Shown here in pieces: positions 8,202-15,083 of a stretch of DNA of 64,000 bases. The stretch spans positions 1-64,000 of the IMG/VR virus record IMGVR_UViG_3300034198_008895. One strand, written 5' to 3'. The translations under genes and the position numbers were made by a program. Numbering within the stretch: the stretch's first letter is position 1; each line of letters starts with the position of its first letter. The notes under the pieces are model-generated. The model did not search any database. It was not told the origin of the DNA and worked only from the letters and a program-made list of their open reading frames with translations. Origin of the DNA: a virus.

Positions 8202-10355
8202 TTAAACAGTATGCATATTGACAGTAACCTTGCCAGTAACTTCCGGCAGACCGGTCACTTCGAGCATGGTCATCATCGGCAGATTGACAGTGTGCAGGAA
8301 GCGCGGAGAAACGATCAGTTCCTTAGAAACTTGACCATCGCGGCTAACCGGCATAACAACGGTCAGTTCCGGCGACCACAGCATGTTGCCGAAGTTCAGC
8401 GGATTGATACCGGTGTTACGAGCAGAGTCAAACACACCGAAGGACACGAAGATCTTGCCCTTGACACGGCTATCCAGAGTCGAAACGATACGGACGTCGA
8501 AGGTTTCACCCAGCGTACGCAGATCGCCATCGGCTTGCAGATAGTTGTAGATCACCGGATCGGTACCAACGATAATGGTCGGCTTGAAGCCAGTGTTGCC
8601 AGTCAGAACAGCGGCAGCAGCCTTGTATTCCGAAGAGCGATACATTTCATTAGCGTAGTAACGCAGCTTTTCAACCAGAGCAGCACGGATGTCCTTGATC
8701 TTCTCATGGGACTTCAGGCTGTCAACGGTGCCTTCCAGATTGATAGCTTCGTGGAAGTAGATCGGCTTGACATACAGATGACCGAAAGCATTGATTTCTG
8801 GCAGGTCGCCGTTAGCGTCAGCAACCGGAGCGTACGAAGCCAGGGAGACTTGAGCACGCAGCAGAGCTGAAACAGCTTCGTTCGAAACACGGATACCAGT
8901 GGTGGTGATCAGGGTTTGCAGAGCGGAGTTGTCATCACCAGAAGCATTAACAACCGGCATGATGATGGACAGCGGTGAACGGTACGGAACCGGAATCACA
9001 CGGTATTCGACTTGAGAGTCGAGCAGCTGACCACGTTGACGGATGTTGCTGTTAGCACGGAAGGCAGTCAGCGTATAGCCGATGACTTCAGCAGCAGCGA
9101 TCTTACCAGCCAGGGTGTTGAAGGTAGCACCAGAGACCAGCATGTCGGAAGCATTACGCAGAGCAACCAGACCCAGCGTACCACCAGAAACCAGGCAGTC
9201 ACCCTTGTCCAGAGACACGTTACCAGAGATAGACAGCTGGATACGAGCCTTGTGAGTAGCCAGTTCAGGCAGAGAAGCCGGAGCAGCACCAGTGACGTCC
9301 AGAGTCGAAGCGTCCAGAACCAGAGCGTCCGAATCCATTGCCAACAGCATACGACGATAGTTGCCTTGCGGAGCATACGTGAACGTAGAGCCCGGCTTTT
9401 CGTCAACTTGAACGCGGATGACATCGGTGTTGGTACCGTCGGTAACCTTCAGGTAAACTGATTCCAGCTTGATGAAGGTGTCCAGAGCGTCTGAAGGACC
9501 CATGATACCGCTGTTCAGCAGTTCGTTGGTCTGAGAAATACCGATCAGATCGATCTTGGTGTCAACCTTAACAGCACCAGTTTGGATACTGATACCACCG
9601 CCGACAGCAACAGTCCAGGCCGGAACATCAGCAACCGGAACGAACTTGTCAGAGTTGTCGTCAGAACCGCCACCGTTACGGAGAACCGGAATAGCACGGG
9701 TCATTTCGTTCTTCAGGATTTCAGCATCAGCATAGGCGCGGATAACACTCTTACGAGCATAGTTAGCCAGCGATCCGGTGACAGAACGCTTGAAGTCATT
9801 GAAGACGTAGAACAGCTTAGCGGACAGGGTAACACCGACTTCATTCGGGTTAACAACGATCGTCGGGAAGAAGGTTTCGCCGAATTCGTCTTGACGTGAG
9901 GCCAGCAGATTGTAGATGATCGAGAACAGCTGTGCATTACGGTTGTCACGCTCGTCATAAGCTTCGGTAGCGACTTGCGGACGTTCCATGAAGCTATCAG
10001 CAACACCAGAAACCATAACGATAGCGTCAGAACCAACGCTCTTCGGCTTGGTGCTCAGGAATTGCTTCGGATTGCTGCCCAGCATACCGGACAGAGTTGC
10101 AGCTTCCAGTTGGAAACCTTCAACAGCCAGACCGAATTGTTGAGCGATCGTCTTCATCGAAGATTCGATGTTGTTATAGACGTTCGTCAGGGCGCTTTCA
10201 GCAGCAGAGTCAAGGCTTTCAGCAGCCAGATATTGACCGATCTTTTCGTCATTGAAACTGCGGGAAGCAGTGATCTGACCAACTTGTTCAGTCAGTTGAC
10301 CAATCGGATCAACAACCAGCGACTTACGACCAGCGAGAAGTTTGTGAATAGACAT
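8202..10355 (-). CDS. Major capsid protein, with probable N-terminal cleavage
   Basis: A 717-aa protein; AGGAGTAACC precedes the ATG. The length and overall pattern fit the phiKZ-like jumbo phage major head protein. Near the N-terminus, residues 76-81 read LAVEGF, almost the same as the IAMEGF, IALEGF and VAMEGI segments of the four internal proteins at 57-62 kb. phiKZ-type head proteins are known to be cut after an A/S-x-E motif by the prohead protease, so cleavage after Glu79 (or after Glu131 in VATEAYDE) is inferred. The gene is much more GC-rich than its neighbours (33 of 60 bases at 8221-8280 against 21 of 60 at 10441-10500), as expected of a highly expressed gene tuned to a GC-rich host. 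Confidence 0.75.
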   Translation of the reverse strand: MSIHKLLAGRKSLVVDPIGQLTEQVGQITASRSFNDEKIGQYLAAESLDSAAESALTNVYNNIESSMKTIAQQFGLAVEGFQLEAATLSGMLGSNPKQFLSTKPKSVGSDAIVMVSGVADSFMERPQVATEAYDERDNRNAQLFSIIYNLLASRQDEFGETFFPTIVVNPNEVGVTLSAKLFYVFNDFKRSVTGSLANYARKSVIRAYADAEILKNEMTRAIPVLRNGGGSDDNSDKFVPVADVPAWTVAVGGGISIQTGAVKVDTKIDLIGISQTNELLNSGIMGPSDALDTFIKLESVYLKVTDGTNTDVIRVQVDEKPGSTFTYAPQGNYRRMLLAMDSDALVLDASTLDVTGAAPASLPELATHKARIQLSISGNVSLDKGDCLVSGGTLGLVALRNASDMLVSGATFNTLAGKIAAAEVIGYTLTAFRANSNIRQRGQLLDSQVEYRVIPVPYRSPLSIIMPVVNASGDDNSALQTLITTTGIRVSNEAVSALLRAQVSLASYAPVADANGDLPEINAFGHLYVKPIYFHEAINLEGTVDSLKSHEKIKDIRAALVEKLRYYANEMYRSSEYKAAAAVLTGNTGFKPTIIVGTDPVIYNYLQADGDLRTLGETFDVRIVSTLDSRVKGKIFVSFGVFDSARNTGINPLNFGNMLWSPELTVVMPVSRDGQVSKELIVSPRFLHTVNLPMMTMLEVTGLPEVTGKVTVNMHTV

Positions 10356-10399
10356 GGTTACTCCTGTTTACGAAAAAAGGGAAAGTTGAAAAATCTGTT

Positions 10400-10933
10400 T
10401 TAGTTAAAACGAGACTTGATAAGATTGAAGTAAGTATCATTCAGCTTCATGCTGACATAGGTCTTGAACAGAGAACTGAACAAGTTAAATTTATATTGAT
10501 AACAGAGGCAATCTAGGATAAACTGTAAGAAGTTTTCCTTAGACTCTGTTACAAATGTCAAGAAGCCTTCTTCGACAACAATCAAAAGAGTGTTATCAGG
10601 AAGGACAACAATTTCATAATATTTTTTATCACTGTAACATTCAGGGGTTACCTTGCCACAGAAATTGACCTTGAAGCTATCTTTTACATACTGACGTTCT
10701 TGAGCACTCAGAAGAATCAGAGCGTCGTAGAAATCATCAGACAGTGATGAGAAGTACAAGAGTTTATTAAGTTCACGATTCAAATTAACAATAGAAGCTC
10801 TTGTCAACAATGAAACATTAGGGAAGTCTTTATAGGGAATTTTAGAAACATCTTCGTTACTAAAACTTGCACCTTGTAAACTTTCATAATTAGTTCGGTC
10901 AACAAAGACCAAAGTTGTATATTTCTTTTCCAT
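10400..10933 (-). CDS. Unknown 177-aa protein
   Basis: The ATG at 10933 is preferred because AGGAGAATATCC precedes it. A hydrophobic beta-type stretch lies at about residues 108-130 (YYEIVVLPDNTLLIVVEEG), followed by an aromatic helix-rich C-terminus. No known family was recognised. The gene sits 44 nt upstream of the capsid gene with no terminator between them and may share its transcript, which suggests but does not prove a head-related role. Confidence 0.85.
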   Translation of the reverse strand: MEKKYTTLVFVDRTNYESLQGASFSNEDVSKIPYKDFPNVSLLTRASIVNLNRELNKLLYFSSLSDDFYDALILLSAQERQYVKDSFKVNFCGKVTPECYSDKKYYEIVVLPDNTLLIVVEEGFLTFVTESKENFLQFILDCLCYQYKFNLFSSLFKTYVSMKLNDTYFNLIKSRFN

Positions 10934-10950
10934 GGATATTCTCCTATAGC

Positions 10951-11334
10951 TCAAAGAATATCGAACGGAATGCCTAGTAATCTAAGCTGATCACGGACAG
11001 CACTATATTGTGCATTAGAAATGTTGTTCAGTCTAATGGTGTAATTCAAACCAGATGACTCTTCAACACTACCACTGATAATCCAAACATCAGCAATCAC
11101 AACATCCTTATCATTGTGTTTGAACAAGTAATAAGTATATTCAATGTGATTAGAATTTGTACCAGGAGGAAGATACGGATAGATTTGTTTATGCAGAAGT
11201 TCAATATTAGAAAACTTCAACGCAGTATTGTAATCCAAAATAGAAACAAGTTTGGCATTCTTATAAACAGTACCCAGAACAGAGTTAGGATAAAGAGAGA
11301 AGCCGTAGTGCTTGTTAAGTGACAAAGTAGGCAT
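10951..11334 (-). CDS. Small protein resembling phage SH3-barrel-like proteins
   Basis: 127 aa. The ATG at 11334 has GGGATAC upstream; a GTG at 11370 is an alternative. The C-terminal part (VVIADVWIISGSVEE, then IRLNNISNAQYSAVRDQLRLLGI) recalls small phage proteins annotated as SH3 beta-barrel fold, in which a beta domain ends in a helix of the type VRxxLxLLG. This resemblance is from memory and weak. It is followed after 17 nt by the 177-aa gene, so both are probably in the capsid transcript. Confidence 0.75.
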   Translation of the reverse strand: MPTLSLNKHYGFSLYPNSVLGTVYKNAKLVSILDYNTALKFSNIELLHKQIYPYLPPGTNSNHIEYTYYLFKHNDKDVVIADVWIISGSVEESSGLNYTIRLNNISNAQYSAVRDQLRLLGIPFDIL

Positions 11335-11388
11335 ATTTGTATCCCGATTGTAATTAATCAAAAAATTCACCTAAAACCAAAAAAAAAA

Positions 11389-11412
11389 AGAACAGAGACT
11401 TAACTCTGTTCT
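11389..11412 (-). terminator. Terminator
   Basis: A 9-bp stem (AGAACAGAG, loop ACTTAA, CTCTGTTCT) followed by a run of T on the minus strand. It ends the 91-aa gene unit. Confidence 0.85.
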
Positions 11413-11420
11413 TATATTAC

Positions 11421-11696
11421 TTACTTCTTTTTATTATGTTCTAGCATACATTCAGAAGTCATTACTCGAAGAGTGGTTTCATCACAAATGTCAATATACC
11501 AGACAGCCTTGCTAAATTCCACAAACTCTTTAATAAAGGTATGAACATGTTCTTTAGCTTTAGACATTAAATAATGAACCTGGTCATCAACTTCTTTGTC
11601 ATCCGACTGATTGATAATAGCAGAAACAACCGGGCGATTGTCCTGTAGATGACGAATAACAACAGCAATTAATTTACCATGATGACTATTACTCAT
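11421..11696 (-). CDS. Unknown 91-aa protein
   Basis: Start at 11696 after AAGGAGAAAGTT. A compact protein with an alternating beta/alpha pattern (KLIAVVIRHLQDNRPVVSAIIN, then VHTFIKEFVEFSKAVWYIDI), bounded by its own promoter motif and terminator, so it is a one-gene unit. No family recognised. Confidence 0.82.
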   Translation of the reverse strand: MSNSHHGKLIAVVIRHLQDNRPVVSAIINQSDDKEVDDQVHYLMSKAKEHVHTFIKEFVEFSKAVWYIDICDETTLRVMTSECMLEHNKKK

Positions 11697-11724
11697 AACT
11701 TTCTCCTTGGTTAAGTTCAATAAG

Positions 11725-11732
11725 TATATATG
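11725..11732 (-). promoter_or_regulatory. CATATATA promoter motif
   Basis: The minus strand reads TTACATATATACTT, 29 nt before the start of the 91-aa gene. Confidence 0.6.
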
Positions 11733-11746
11733 TAACTATAGAAAAA

Positions 11747-11772
11747 TCAGAGACCGGTCACCCGGTCTCTGA
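11747..11772 (-). terminator. Terminator
   Basis: An 11-bp stem (TCAGAGACCGG, loop TCAC, CCGGTCTCTGA) followed by TTTTTC on the minus strand. It ends the unit that contains the 93-aa gene. Confidence 0.85.
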
Positions 11773-11777
11773 CTTGA

Positions 11778-12059
11778 CTATTTTACTTTAAGATTACCAG
11801 AGATAATCTTTCCGCCTTTACGTTTCACCTTAGCTTCTGTGTCGAGAGGAATAGTTCCATATCGAAACACATAAGCTTTGTGCATACGGTTTAACTTCGC
11901 AATATCGTCATCATTAAAGACAGTCACGTTTAATCGACGAGCAGCTCGACTAAGCATCATAAGCTCATGATCATCTTTGAGCAAATGAACAAGTGACTTC
12001 TCAATAAAAACGACAGGTTTGAAACCTTGAGCTTGGACTTCTTGAATTTGTTGTTCCAT
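11778..12059 (-). CDS. Unknown 93-aa basic protein
   Basis: A small alpha/beta protein (VVFIEKSLVHLLKDDHELMMLSRAARRLNVTVFNDDD with a lysine-rich C-terminus). It follows the 148-aa gene after 23 nt and precedes a terminator, so it is the last gene of the 14.4-11.8 kb unit. No family recognised. Upstream of the ATG there is only a weak ribosome-binding site (CTAGGTGT). Confidence 0.78.
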   Translation of the reverse strand: MEQQIQEVQAQGFKPVVFIEKSLVHLLKDDHELMMLSRAARRLNVTVFNDDDIAKLNRMHKAYVFRYGTIPLDTEAKVKRKGGKIISGNLKVK

Positions 12060-12082
12060 TGCTACACCTAGTTAGGTGACAG

Positions 12083-12529
12083 TTATTTTTGTGCTAACAG
12101 TTTAATTTCAAAAATCTTCAGAGGGAGAACAGGATCAGCGTCTGACAGATAATTGATTAAAAGAAGAATATTCTTTACAGGACTCTTGCCGAACATCTGG
12201 GTGTAGATATTATCCTCATCACTGTGTTCGTCCAAATAAACTTCAAAATTGGCAAGGTTAACCGCGATCGGATGAACACGATCACCTTCCATCTTATCAG
12301 AGTAATAAAAGTAATCAGGTTTCAGTGAGTTAGCATCAATCTTAGCAATAAAATCATTAAGATCGGTGACCCAGTTACCAGACACTTTATCTTTAATACG
12401 GTACTGTTCAATACCATCACCATGAACTTTACGTTCAATCAGACGAGTAAGAAAAGCTTGAATAGAGAAAATGCGATCATCGCCAAGATTTGCGACGATA
12501 ACATCTTTTACTTGTGAGTTGGTCATCAT
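12083..12529 (-). CDS. Unknown 148-aa protein
   Basis: Starts with Met-Met (12529 or 12526) downstream of AAGGAGTTTTTTTAA. The sequence is mixed with no membrane segment, signal or recognisable motif. It lies in a tight run with the 140-aa and 471-aa genes (13 and 8 nt gaps), which points to one transcript with the tail-type protein upstream. Confidence 0.83.
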   Translation of the reverse strand: MMTNSQVKDVIVANLGDDRIFSIQAFLTRLIERKVHGDGIEQYRIKDKVSGNWVTDLNDFIAKIDANSLKPDYFYYSDKMEGDRVHPIAVNLANFEVYLDEHSDEDNIYTQMFGKSPVKNILLLINYLSDADPVLPLKIFEIKLLAQK

Positions 12530-12542
12530 TTAAAAAAACTCC

Positions 12543-12965
12543 TTACGAAATTTCAACAGGGTTAATCGGTGTCATGAACTCGTGAAAATCCTTAACAGAA
12601 ATTTTCATGCTGAGATCTATATTGTAAATAACTTCACGCATAGTTAAGCGAATGTTTACAATATCATTCACTTCATTAGTTTCAGTTTCAACACCAACAA
12701 TATCAAAAGTCATGCCTTCAAGTAAAGCAGTGTTAAACTTATGACATACTCCTGGTATTTCTTTCACATTGAAATAGAACTGAGCTAATTTATTCAGTTC
12801 ACCATTATTTATGATTTCACCTTTTTTAAGACGATCAATCAATGGACCAATTTCTGGATCAAGATCTCGTTTAGCGTTTGATCCCTGAGTAGCATCTGTT
12901 GTCGTAGAACTAAACTTTTTTAATACATCTTTCTTACCAATAAGTCTTTGTAGAAATTTTTTCAT
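12543..12965 (-). CDS. Unknown 140-aa protein
   Basis: The ATG at 12965 is chosen over the GTG at 12977, which has no better ribosome-binding site. The N-terminus is very basic (MKKFLQRLIGKKDVLKKF). The C-terminal half has a regular beta pattern (MTFDIVGVETETNEVNDIVNIRLTM split by a turn). Adjacent to the 471-aa putative tail protein and probably co-transcribed. No family recognised. Confidence 0.8.
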   Translation of the reverse strand: MKKFLQRLIGKKDVLKKFSSTTTDATQGSNAKRDLDPEIGPLIDRLKKGEIINNGELNKLAQFYFNVKEIPGVCHKFNTALLEGMTFDIVGVETETNEVNDIVNIRLTMREVIYNIDLSMKISVKDFHEFMTPINPVEIS

Positions 12966-12973
12966 TTTTAATC

Positions 12974-14389
12974 TCACTTACTATTAACAAATACCTGTAA
13001 GGATGTGTGAGCAGTTAAACTAACAGTTTGACTGCGTTGAGACATAACAGGACTCGGATTTGGATTACTATAACTGATGATAGCCATATGAATAACGCCG
13101 AAGACTTCAGTAATACCACCACCTTTATCTTCGTACAAAATTTTACATTTAGCAGCTGGGTATATAAAATCATGGTCTAAGTTGCTAACCTCAACTTTAA
13201 TATAGTTCCCATTCTTACGTAGAAGGTCTGCAGTCAATTTAAACTGATTACCTGACACACTCTTATTAGGTGCAAAATTAAGACCGTCAGAACGCGATTT
13301 AAAGATAACTTCAGAGCTAAGTTCATTACGTTTAAACTTAGGACCAGATTCAGTCATTTCAACAGGTTTCTTCATAAAGCTATTGGCGTTAGACATTCTA
13401 AAACCACTACCTGAAGACATCACAGAAGTTTCTTTGTTATCACTGATCTTGGATATGTTATGCGGCAATATTCTAAGAACTTTATCTTTATACTTATAGG
13501 TGTTATCACCACCAGAGTGACTTGACGAAATAGGAGCAAAGAACATTGTCTTAAACTCTGATTTTTGATATTTGTCTCCATTGTAGAGACTATAAATAAA
13601 CATATTCTTTTTATAAGTATAAGGGTCAGTTCCAAACTTCTGAACATAACATCCTATACCACCGTTATAAACACCAATATTCTTTTCTTGAATTAACTCA
13701 GGAAGTTCAATAATTCGTGTGAATGAAGGAACAGTGACTGCCTTTAAATTATCGGAGTTATCTGGTTCTTCAATATCAATACCATCTAGAGCTGGTTTAT
13801 TTTCAATAAGTATCTTATTGGATTGTTCTGAGATTAGACTCTTAAAGAAAGTCGCAATCCCCATGTCTTTATTACCATTGATACCTTTATCAAAGTTACC
13901 TTGAGTCGTTTTTATCCGCAATGTTTCAACCGAACGATCTAACAACTGAAAAGTAACAATCAACGGCATCTGATTATTTAAATCATCTTTTGTTTGTTTA
14001 ATAGTGTTAGGAACAGAACTATTCTTTTCTAATAAGTAAACACCCTTATAACGTTCTTTAACAGTTAAAGGTGAACCATTGGTTTGACGAAGTTGTTTCG
14101 TCGTAATAATAGTGATTTCGATATTATCGAGTTTATCGTAAACATCATATAAGAAAGTACCAGGAGGTATGCTCAGTTTAACTTCAATATAGTCAGAAAT
14201 ATTTTCAATATAATCTCTAACAATATAGATATCAACAAGAGCAATACCATCAGTATAATCTAAGTCTTTTTCATCTGTATGCAGTTTTGTTTCGAAAGCA
14301 AAAATTGCATCATAATCTTGAGCTGGATTCTCGATGATGTCCTGAATATCTGGATAGAGCATCGAGGATTCTACGGACATTGCAGACAT
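12974..14389 (-). CDS. Putative tail/baseplate structural protein
   Basis: 471 aa from the ATG at 14389, after CTGGGATTATT. It is rich in beta-type segments with repeated short domains: residues about 40-110 (VDIYIVRDYIENISDYIEVKLSIPP), 130-175, and a C-terminal domain ending in QTVSLTAHTSLQVFVN. This composition suggests a tail or baseplate protein, but no specific family was recognised. Its upstream region carries ATTTGACCTATCAT, the motif also found before the internal-protein and portal genes, which supports late expression with virion genes. Confidence 0.7.
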   Translation of the reverse strand: MSAMSVESSMLYPDIQDIIENPAQDYDAIFAFETKLHTDEKDLDYTDGIALVDIYIVRDYIENISDYIEVKLSIPPGTFLYDVYDKLDNIEITIITTKQLRQTNGSPLTVKERYKGVYLLEKNSSVPNTIKQTKDDLNNQMPLIVTFQLLDRSVETLRIKTTQGNFDKGINGNKDMGIATFFKSLISEQSNKILIENKPALDGIDIEEPDNSDNLKAVTVPSFTRIIELPELIQEKNIGVYNGGIGCYVQKFGTDPYTYKKNMFIYSLYNGDKYQKSEFKTMFFAPISSSHSGGDNTYKYKDKVLRILPHNISKISDNKETSVMSSGSGFRMSNANSFMKKPVEMTESGPKFKRNELSSEVIFKSRSDGLNFAPNKSVSGNQFKLTADLLRKNGNYIKVEVSNLDHDFIYPAAKCKILYEDKGGGITEVFGVIHMAIISYSNPNPSPVMSQRSQTVSLTAHTSLQVFVNSK

Positions 14390-14401
14390 AATAATCCCAG
14401 A

Positions 14402-14415
14402 ATGATAGGTCAAAT
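14402..14415 (-). promoter_or_regulatory. Putative late promoter
   Basis: The minus strand reads ATTTGACCTATCAT, 13 nt before the ATG of the 471-aa protein. It is nearly the same as the element before the 574-aa protein at 56964. Confidence 0.45.
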
Positions 14416-14443
14416 CATGAATAGGATAAGTTAAAAAAAAAAA

Positions 14444-14470
14444 AGCACCAGAGTGTTACCTCCGGTGTCT
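14444..14470 (-). terminator. Terminator
   Basis: An imperfect stem (AGCACCAGAG / CTCCGGTGTCT) followed by a run of T on the minus strand, just after the 94-aa gene. Confidence 0.75.
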
Positions 14471-14473
14471 TTT

Positions 14474-14758
14474 TTATTCTGGTTGACTTAAATCTAAAGA
14501 CTTAGGAAGTTTGATAGTTCCATTAGCAATAGCCTTAGACAACATATCGTCTATTTCCTGTAAATCTTTCCTACGTTCTATATCGTCAGGATGCATTGGT
14601 TTTTCATCTTCCTCGATAGGAACAGGTTTCCAATCCATCCAGCTTTGTTCTCTATATTGAAGTTGATCATGATGAACCAATACATATTGAGTAGGTCCAC
14701 CTAGTCTTCCATTCCTATCGGGAACATAAGACCAAGATCTAAAGATACGTATTTCCAT
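14474..14758 (-). CDS. Unknown 94-aa protein
   Basis: The ATG at 14758 overlaps the stop of the preceding gene in a TAATG junction, indicating translational coupling. The N-terminus has a beta/aromatic pattern (IFRSWSYVPDRNG, YVLVHHDQLQYREQSWMDW). The C-terminus is an acidic helix with a DDIERRKDLQEIDDM segment. No family recognised. Confidence 0.82.
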   Translation of the reverse strand: MEIRIFRSWSYVPDRNGRLGGPTQYVLVHHDQLQYREQSWMDWKPVPIEEDEKPMHPDDIERRKDLQEIDDMLSKAIANGTIKLPKSLDLSQPE

Positions 14759-14988
14759 TATCTTTTCAGCACACAAACTTCATAATCACCAATAGGATTA
14801 GCTTTATTTAATTTAGCACAATCCTCTTCAGCTTCTTTAAAATCTTCGTAGCTTGGTTTGATATTTAGCGTCATAGCAGTAAAACTTCCATGACAGGAAT
14901 ACGATGCATGGACTGCATCAAGTTTTGGATCTTCAACAAAATAATGAACCCAAGAAGGTCCAGCATTTTTAACAATAATATATACCAT
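14758..14988 (-). CDS. Unknown 76-aa protein
   Basis: A small acidic protein starting MVYIIVKNAGPSWVHYF and ending CVLKR. It is the first gene of a two-gene unit with its own promoter motif at 15014. The start has AGGAGTAAAC upstream. No family recognised. Confidence 0.82.
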   Translation of the reverse strand: MVYIIVKNAGPSWVHYFVEDPKLDAVHASYSCHGSFTAMTLNIKPSYEDFKEAEEDCAKLNKANPIGDYEVCVLKR

Positions 14989-15013
14989 GTTTACTCCTGA
15001 TTAGTACAATCAA

Positions 15014-15021
15014 TATATATG
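15014..15021 (-). promoter_or_regulatory. CATATATA promoter motif
   Basis: The minus strand reads TTGACATATATATTG, 26 nt before the 76-aa gene. Confidence 0.6.
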
Positions 15022-15046
15022 TCAACCATTTATTTTCAAATATAAA

Positions 15047-15075
15047 AAGAGCTACTGGTGATGCCAGTAGCTCTT
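15047..15075 (-). terminator. nrdJ terminator
   Basis: A 12-bp stem (AAGAGCTACTGG / CCAGTAGCTCTT) followed by a run of T on the minus strand, directly after the nrdJ stop. Confidence 0.88.
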
Positions 15076-15083
15076 CTATTTAA

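Noticed and set aside
8211-10403. Several long open frames antisense to the capsid gene
   Set aside because: They mirror the GC-rich, codon-biased capsid gene, lack ribosome-binding sites and show no protein-like composition.
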